DNA of 64,000 bases from Phoronis australis. Its lineage: Eukaryota > Phoronida > Phoronidae. This document shows, in pieces, positions 24,701 through 33,700 of this stretch (its first letter is position 1; every line of letters begins with the position of its first letter). The position numbers and the translations under genes were made by a program. The notes beneath the pieces were generated by a model. The model did no database searches. It was not told where the DNA came from and was given only the letters and a program-made list of their open reading frames with translations. The stretch covers positions 1-64,000 of the forward strand of contig NMRA01000982.1 of NCBI GenBank assembly GCA_002633005.1, written 5' to 3'.

Positions 24701-27700
24701 AACACCTCCTAGAATGAACTTTATCCTACGTAAACATGTAATCATCCGCAGGTGTTACGTGATTGACTCATATGGGAATATGGTGTACGATCCCATTATT
24801 AAGAGCTTGCCCTTCCAATACCCGGATCTATATGAAGAGAAATCTCTCAGCTCAGTGGAAGGATATGTCTTCCGCGAGCTCATTAGACGGGGAATATTCG
24901 TGCAAAACAAGGCGTCAGACTTCAAGTCCACGTGTTCGACATTTGACGAGTCCGGCTGTTCCTTGGTGAGTTGTAAATTGCGAGGAACTTCGTCACATTC
25001 TCCTGAACTCTCACCGATTCAGTGTAAGTAGCAAGAATACGGGATAACAATCTACCCACTTAGCTGGGAGTTTAAATCAAGCATGACAAAAATCCCCAGT
25101 CTGACACTGGAGGCTGATCGAGTCAGTGTCGTATCAAGGAGTGTAACCTAATGGTACTACTCTCCTTGTTCGCACCTAGTGCCGGATCATGCATTGAGCT
25201 AACAAATTAAGCCCCGCCTTGAAGTCACAATGTTCCAATGAAATCTGTAGCGACCAGACACAGGTCGCATGATGATACAGTCTCAACTAAGCTCCTTAAA
25301 TATACTGCGTGTTTGTGGACGTGTGAAAACATTGATAGTCTTTTCTCATTAAACTGTTTTAATTTCATTACTAAGAATTTTTTCCTTCGATACAAATCGA
25401 TTATTAATATTATTAGAAATATGGGATCTTTTTGTGCAACAATTCCTAATTTAATGACCAAGTCCCAGTTTATTGTCATTGAACTAAAGGTTCATTTTTA
25501 TCACATTGTTGGAAAATGACATTAGTCAAAGAGAAACTAAGATAAAACGACTGAAACAGTTAAATTTGCTACTAAAAAACGACAAAAAATATGCAAAAGC
25601 TTTAGAGCGTTTAGTTGAGTACCTATTAGGGAGTTCCTCAAATTGCCAACATCCCCAGATTTCTGACAGCTTAGGGCCCCGAGAAACCATAAGCCCACGT
25701 AGCAAGAGTGACAGTCCGCCATGCTCACTTCGGGCGACCATACCGGTACTTGCGTGCAATGAACATACGGACCCGTTATTCAGTAAACATGCTGGCCTAA
25801 CACTGAGTCGGGGATGGGGTGGGCTATGAGCCTTTTCAGGAGGAAATATGCAAGTTGCTGAAAACGAAATTTCTTTGTCGCAAAATTTTTCATGTTGTGA
25901 TGAGAACAAGCCGAAACTTGTCAAAAAATAGCTTAGTCGAAGGCAGTTGAGTAGAAAGACAGCGGACATTGAACTAAACCTGTTTGAAGACATACTTGGA
26001 CAGACCTTTGGCAGGCTCTCCCGAACTTGGATGAACATCTTGCCAGAGTCATTGTGCCTGTGTAGTCGGACTTTGGTCACAACAGAATAATTGAGTTCGG
26101 AGTTTAAAGGGGCATGGGACGCGAAAAATGGTCAAAATATCTTTAAAACAATTCCTGACGAAACTATCGTCTCGTAAAGTCTAATACAGAGTAATTCACC
26201 TTCTCCTGTGAGGAAACTTCCCGAAAAAGTGACAAAATTCACGGTTTTTGAAATTCTCGAGAAGGGGAAACTCTGTCGTTACCACGTTTCTAGTCTCCCA
26301 GTCACTTATGATAAATGCGTGCATGCGCTCACAGTCAGACACTTGAATTCGCTTAAGGACAAAGGGCACATTTTCCATATAAGGGAAATATGCCATGTCT
26401 ATGTCTTACCACACCAAATAAGGAGACGTGCTTTGTCTTGTAGGAGAAAAATCGACAAATGGGCGAGCAGTTGACAGATGTTTTTTTTGAAATTAAAAAC
26501 TAAAGATGTCTTGACATCAACAGAAATTAAACATCTTTGCGAACAAACCCTAAAAATACCTGTTGAGCAGGTTGATACATGTTTCAATGGGGATTTTCAT
26601 TTACATTAATTAGAGGGCGCGCGTGTACTAGTGGTGATGGATTAAGCAGCCTCGATTTCGAGCTCCCTTTAAATACATGGTGAAAAGGCTTGCCGCCGTG
26701 CCAACTGAACTTGGTATTGCGTGAAAAGGGTGATGCTATGGGAGGAAGTAAGCACGACCTTATACAAAGGTAAGGTTTGTGATTATTTTAACGATTATTT
26801 CATGTTTATTCTACTGATGCCTGTTAACTGAGGTACTCGCCGATGTCGTCTTCGCGGCAGTCGCCAGTCGGATTAACCTTTGTTGTGATGTGTGTTACGA
26901 TACTTGAAGTAGCACTCGGGATTTTTTCGTACATCAAAGCAGTATTATTAATGTTTGGAATGATTTCTAACAGGTTTATCAGTGACAGTTACATCAATCA
27001 ATGCTGAATGTTTATGCTGTCAACTCGATACTGGTTAGTGAGCTAAGCCTTTGAAAAGGAACAGCTATTTTTAAAGAAATGTATGCAAGTCGTTTTCTTA
27101 ATTTACTTCTTCAGGTCCTTAGCGGGAGGTTGGCATAGGGGGATGGGGTTGTAAAATGTGGTGCAACTGAATGTGTGGAAACAACAGGTAATAGTGTCGG
27201 GAGAAAGAGCATGGTGAGGTAATTCTTAACCTTCATGAAGTTCCTTCAAGTTTATTTCATGAAACTGTTTTGCTATCAATTGTAAACCCATAAAAATATA
27301 TTACATTTTCTGAATTCTTAACGACTTGAAATGTTGCAAGTCGTTTATAAATTCAAATGGCTGTCATTTTTGTGAAAATTGCATTTTTGATGGTGCTTTA
27401 CGATTTGTAACTACTCTTTAAGAACAGAGATTATCCATCTTATTTTAAGTGACCCAAGTTTTCATATCCTCTAGTAGAAGAAAAATCAAAAGTCTGAGAA
27501 ACTTTTCCCTCACCCTTAGACTAGAAGTATGCTTGACAGACCCATGAATCTGTAATCGGAGTTTAAAATTGCTGAAAGCATCAAAAATAAAGAGGCTTGA
27601 AAATGGGTAACAAAGGTTTGAAGTTGTCTCTAATAACTTGCATATTTTGCAGACAAGTGATGCGTTTAATGAACTGTTCTGACTAAGAATGAAAAAGAAA

Positions 27701-30700
27701 GACGCAGTTTTATACAATACTTATTATATGCACCCTTGTTTTCTGGAAATAGTAATTATTTAATTTTGTGTGAAATTGTAGAGCAGTCACCATATCATAC
27801 TTTTGAAAAACAGGGGTAGCATTTTGACACAACCTGGAGTACTTAATTATTCATATTTCATTATTTGTTCCAGGTTCAGTGACATTTTAAGGCCACTTCA
27901 AGCCGAAACATAGACAAGCTTTGTTACTCCTTTCTCTTCCCACAGCATTTCCACACATCAGCAGTGCTCCTTGGCACAATGTACAAGTCAGTGGCCCAGG
28001 AGAAATGTGAATCGCAGTGCTAAGTTACCATAAGACAATATGCCAGTGGATTGTTTGTGTTAGAAGAGGAACTATATCTGACTGCTACACAAGTCAGCCT
28101 CGTTGGTGAGGATGCCCTTTCATAGGCAATGAGTTATGTGGACAACAGCTTATTTCCTTTCCTGGGAGAAACATCAGGGACTGAAGCTAAAGAAAACCTA
28201 GTGACACTCTGGTCTAGTTCAGGGTCAGATTTTGGGCACACAACGAGTTAAGTGATATGCTGTTGTGTTTACCTCCAAGGATCTAATTGTGGATGTTATT
28301 GAGGCTGAATGAGGTTACATGAAGGAAAGCCAGGTGCCGAAACTGGACCTTTTTACAAGCCCTTTTATATGTCATTGAAACTAGATCCCATTGAAATGAA
28401 AACCAAAAGCACCAGTTCTGGTATAAATACCTGTCCTTTCTCACTGAGTAACTTTTCAATTTGGTACCCGTTATGGGAAAATTACATTCAGTGACTGCAT
28501 CGATTGTCTCATTCTCAGTAGAAATCCCGTTGATGTTACACTTTCATGATGGAATAAATTTTTCATCAACAGGCAAGTTTGTCACTAATTATTGAAACCA
28601 CAATATTTCTTCAGTTTTAAAACCTCATCAGTTGTGCTGATTCTTTATAAAGCTGAAATGATTACCGATTACGCTTGCGAATTGTCATTTACTTGTTGAG
28701 CTATAGAGATGTGCAGCGATCAAAATGAAGTATTCCCTTTCTTTGCATTTGATTTTCTTGTGTGCAGGGGCAGATCCAGGATCCTGAGTTGGGGGGCAGG
28801 GCACAGGAATAATCAGAATTTCACCTCATGTGCGTGCACAGCCTAAAATTTTGGGATTTAGGGGGTCTCGAATTTTTGGGTTCAATTCTCTCAGGTTATT
28901 GCTGAAGGATTGCTTTTCACTTTGTCTAAAGGTAAAGCAGACGGTCAGGCGGCTGGTTTCAGTCATTTTCTCTCATCTAACAGAATAGTCAGAAAAAATA
29001 GCAAATTATAAAAGAAAACAAGACAAAACAATTTTAGTAAGGCAGAACATACTTGACGTTTCATCTTCATGTTTATATGTAGAAACTAATATAATCTTTG
29101 TACCCTGGAAGTCTTATTTAATATCTGAATAAAAATATGTGAAACAGGCTAAAAGTGATTTAAGAATGTGTATTTTCATGACACCTGAAATGTGTTTCTG
29201 ATCTCAACAAATAAAATTCATTCTAGGTGTCAATTTTTATTCCAATGCAATGTTACGACATTTACTTACTGTATGTTAATTCGATAACTAATCTGGTAGT
29301 CCTGGAGTTGGGTTCCGCTAAGAAAACTCACTCATCTAGAGAATTTTATCAGAAACAGCATAGTTTTGAAGAGAAAGTGCTGTGAAAAAGTCACCCTTGA
29401 CTTCTGAGCGTCACGTACAATACACCTCTTATATTGGGCGCACTCACATCCAGGACAATATGAATGTGCTGTATGAGCTGCTAGCCTACCATCCGGGTCC
29501 CGGGTGAGTTTCCGAAAAGAGAACTTAGTTCTACTGAATAAACCCGTTATTCAGTAGGGAAACTGGTGGGGATAACATCACCGAACGATGTCGATAGAAA
29601 CTGTTTGCCAAAACGTACTAAGTAACGTTATGTAGTCTGTCAATGGAAATGCATAGAGCACACAGTGAGGCTTCGGCATTCACACAATTTTTGTCAGTCG
29701 GTTAACCCTTTTGACCGCAATTCTCCACGCCTGTAGTAACCTCTGGTCTTTTGGGAATTTGTGACCACCTGTCGAAGACTTGCACCAGGGAAAATAGCAC
29801 TAATAAGGCTTAGCGTGACGACGTATTTTGATAACAATTCTGTTTTTTACCAGCTGTTTTCATGCAGACAGCGACGCATGCGCAATTCAAGCACCACTAG
29901 TACAGCAGCGGCACCGCGAGGAGAATTCTCCGAATTGCCCCATTGGAGACGGAACCACTTTCGATATTACAATTTAGTCTGTTTGACGCGTTCCAGGCCT
30001 CTTTAATGAGACGACTCACCGCTCATTGCTTTCTTACGCGATGGAATTTCGTAGTAAATTGTCATGGTTTCGACTATGTGGATGGGCGCCTTAGCTAGAG
30101 TTTAAAAGGATTCTTGTCGAAAATAAATGTATTTTTAATAGCGCTTTTTGCGAAGAAAAGTCGTCGAATTTGGACGTTGTTTGGTTCATTTTGAAGTCTA
30201 CTGTACGTATTTGTGCCCACGAAATCAATGCTTAGATTCATCGATAGTCCATTATAGGGTTACAGTTACAGTATATCGCACCTTTTTAGAAAAGTTTGTA
30301 TTTTGCCGAACATCTAGAAACATACATTTGTACTAAATCTAACTCAGTAGAAGTATACCTTTTCTGAGATGCATTTTGAATTTGTACTTTAATTTTATAT
30401 CGGTGTCCGTGAAACTGTTAACGACCGGTAATCGAAATGAGGACCACTGAGGAGNGAGGGGGGGGGTGCTTACATGTATGTGTAATTCAAAAGAGCAACC
30501 AGGGCGATGGCCTGCAAACAGGAAGTCTGTGGCATCATTTTGGTCCTGGTGACTAGTTGTGTTGAATTGTTTTGAACGCTAATATTCTTTCTTCAGCTCA
30601 CACGTGACCTGCGATTGTGTTTTCTAGTCCATCTTCATCAATCTGCACAAAGCCAAAGAAAAGGACCATACTTGGGGTAGCGCCGGCAAACACCTAAAAC

Positions 30701-33700
30701 GAACCTGTATTAAGACCATCGTGCACTATCTGCTGAACGAGTCTAAACAGGTATCATTGATTAAAGGTATGACAGATAGTTCTACTTATATTTCAACAAT
30801 CTCTGATTTCGATTTTACTCGTAATTTTTTAAAGTCACGTCTTGCGAACTGAAATAATGTGAGAATATGACAAATCACGAATATTGACCTTTTCAATACG
30901 CAATTTTCAATGGGTTCAACTATCTTAGGGATTATAGGTATTTTTAATCATTGTTTTATAAAAAAGTGAAATTCGACTTATTCGTCACTTTTCACTCACC
31001 CGAGGCACGTAAAATTGAAGACATTTTTGTAGCAAATTCGACCAATTCCAATTGGCTTTGAAAATTTTAAGGGATATTTTGTGATAAAACGTACTTTTGT
31101 CTCGCGCAATGTACATGTACAACTAAGATTTCCACATTTAAGAACTTTTTGTTGTCTAGGTTCCGGAAGTGTTTACGTTAATATCCCCACACATTCGTTA
31201 ATACACGAACCTTTTTATTAATTAGTAAAAATATCCTACTTACGTTCATCTCAAAGAGACTCAATGACATACTTTATTCTTAGGGACTTTAAAGCTAATT
31301 CACCTTATGTTTCAACTTCTTTGTCTTGTGAGACAGTTCGGAAGGACATTAGTGGTCACAAGACCTTCTCTTTCTGACTTAACATCAACGGTCTCACTGT
31401 TTTGCATTGCTTAGACAGAGGCGTGTCCGTACACAGGGTAGCGGAAAGTGTGAGACAATGTTAGTGTCCATCACTAATTTGCATGCGCCGGCGTCAGGAG
31501 CGAAACTTTGATAGTGATCGTCATAAGATTATTGCGGGGGGGGGGCGGAGGACAGTCGCACTCCAGAGTCAGGCAGAATGATAGGGGAGGCAAAGCGAAA
31601 TGTGTAGAAGAGAAGTAAATCAAGATTAAAAAGAAAACATTTGTCGGCCGGAAAGTTCTGGATTTAACCTATGAATGCACCAGCAGTGACATGTTATTAA
31701 TTAGGGGCATACAGTATAAACAATTGCACCATGTATTGTCTACACGCCCACGAAAACGGGCAATTCAGCATATTTCTACAAAGTCCACGAAAATTCAATG
31801 CGCAAAGTTCCAGAGCAAAGTGAAGAAGGCAACTTTTTTAGATTTCAAAGCTACTGCTCTCCAAAGACACTTCTGAGGCAATTGATAATGCAATAAACTG
31901 TAGCTCCTTTTTGTTTTTGAAATTATAAACGTGTACACTGTAATAAAGTTACATTAACGGGGACTCCCGAGAAGTGACGATAGCTACAATAACCATTTAT
32001 TTACCGTTTTTAAAATTAGGTGGGGACCACCTCGATCTTTGATAGGGTACCGATGGTGTACGCAATACCATGATGGTATCCATAACAGCTGCTTTCTTGT
32101 TTTATCAACAACCTGCTTATCTCAAGTGGCCTTGGGTGCGTGCTTCAGAGGTTGGAATCAGTTGTCACGTTTTGTTTACTTCGAGCACTACCCGTTTTAA
32201 TAACTGAATTGCAACTATTCATGTCAACGGTGGTCATCATACTACATTGTACATAACAGTAATCTGAAAGGGTTTCCCAGATTTCAACCAGTGGGAATGA
32301 CTGAATGTTATGACGTCGGTTTCATTATTATAAGCAATTAGAATCCTTGTTAAACAGCATTCGACAGTGCTACCTTTCGTGAACGAGTGTAGAAGTTGTA
32401 AGCTCGCACAGTTCCGTTCAAGGAGCGAACTTTTGATTTCGACCAGGTCTCAGCTTGTACCTTACTGCTGTAAGGAGGGCCGCGTATAAGAACTAACAGT
32501 TAGTTATTCGTTGAAACCATGCTTGGCGCGTACTCAGTGAAAAATGGCATGCTATGTCGAGCCGTTTGTTTATATAGGTCCCGATTTCTAGCAAGACTGG
32601 TACTTCTTTCGAAATCTTCAAGTCGTTTACAGTTTAACCAAGGAACGATTTGAGACCAATTCCACAACGGTAAATTGCTAAACCAAACGTTCGTATCGAA
32701 AACCCCGCCTATGCGAGTTTCAATCGTAAATCACGTGTTGACGCATTACCGCCAGAGTACAAGTACATTGTAGGCATAAACATTTTGAAGGGCTTCTCGA
32801 TGGTAGGTCCTCGTAACTGGAAAAGAGAGCTTACATACCTTCAATTAGGGCTAACATTTGTTAGCGTTAATATTCATACTTTGAAACTCTGTTGTCAGCT
32901 GATGTATGAGAAAATGGAGTTTCCAGGTGACCTGAGCGACGACCCGTGCGGCGATGGGACATGGTACTTCATACCTATAGAAGACCCTATCAGCAAACTA
33001 TCGACGAACATGTTTTTCCTCAAGATTTTTGACTTCAAGCCCAAAGACGCATTGTTCGACTTTCACTGCCATATCATGAACAGGTGACTATCTTCTAGGC
33101 ACACCTGGGCCCGGTCTCTAATGTTTGTACTCGAAACGAACTCGAAACTATTTTTGGCAATTTCTCTGCTCCTTTTGTGCGAACTTAAGATAATTGGTTA
33201 TCAGACTGTGCTCGAATACATTATAGTTTATGCATAGGAGTTTCTAGTTCAAGTTTGCCCTTGAAGACCCTTATATTCGTGCTACAAACTCGCGTAAAAA
33301 CTCGAAATTTCGAGTTCAAACTCGAACTTATTGCTTTAATATTGGGTTTACAAACTGTGAACTAAGGGCAATAAATTATCTACGTAAGTTATTGTGTATT
33401 CGAGCATAGAATAATGGACACTTATCTTGAGTTCGCCCAAAAGTAGAGTAGAAAATGCCAAACCTAATTTCGAGTTCCATTTCGAATAAAAAGATTGGAG
33501 ACCGGGCCCGGGTCTTTGTTGATGGGGTCCGAGAGGGGTTGACACACGCTTTCCATGTAGATATGCGCGAATTCCATCTACCTCTGTCAAAATGAACTGT
33601 AACATCGGTTACTTAAAGGGTTGTCCACTATGGGGATATGGTGGAAGGCACCGGATTCGGACGCTACCAAAATTTTAGAGCTACATGTATGGAAAGATTT

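Larger units (their letters stand above)
24966..30627. other. 5.7-kb intron, only weak repeat traces
   Basis: Contains a possible decayed coding remnant at about 25506-26090 (see findings), a single hAT-type end CAGGGGCAGATCCAGG near 28765 without a visible partner, and a short perfect hairpin at 29531-29557. No exon is needed here by phase. Confidence 0.5.

Noticed and set aside
25526-26080. 184-codon minus-strand open frame
   Set aside because: Serine- and leucine-rich without motifs. The opposite strand gives a weak but better reading as a decayed transposon.
26102-26680. Possible TTAA transposon between TTTAAAGGGGC and CCCTTTAAA
   Set aside because: Only about eight terminal bases match in inverted orientation; too little to call an element.
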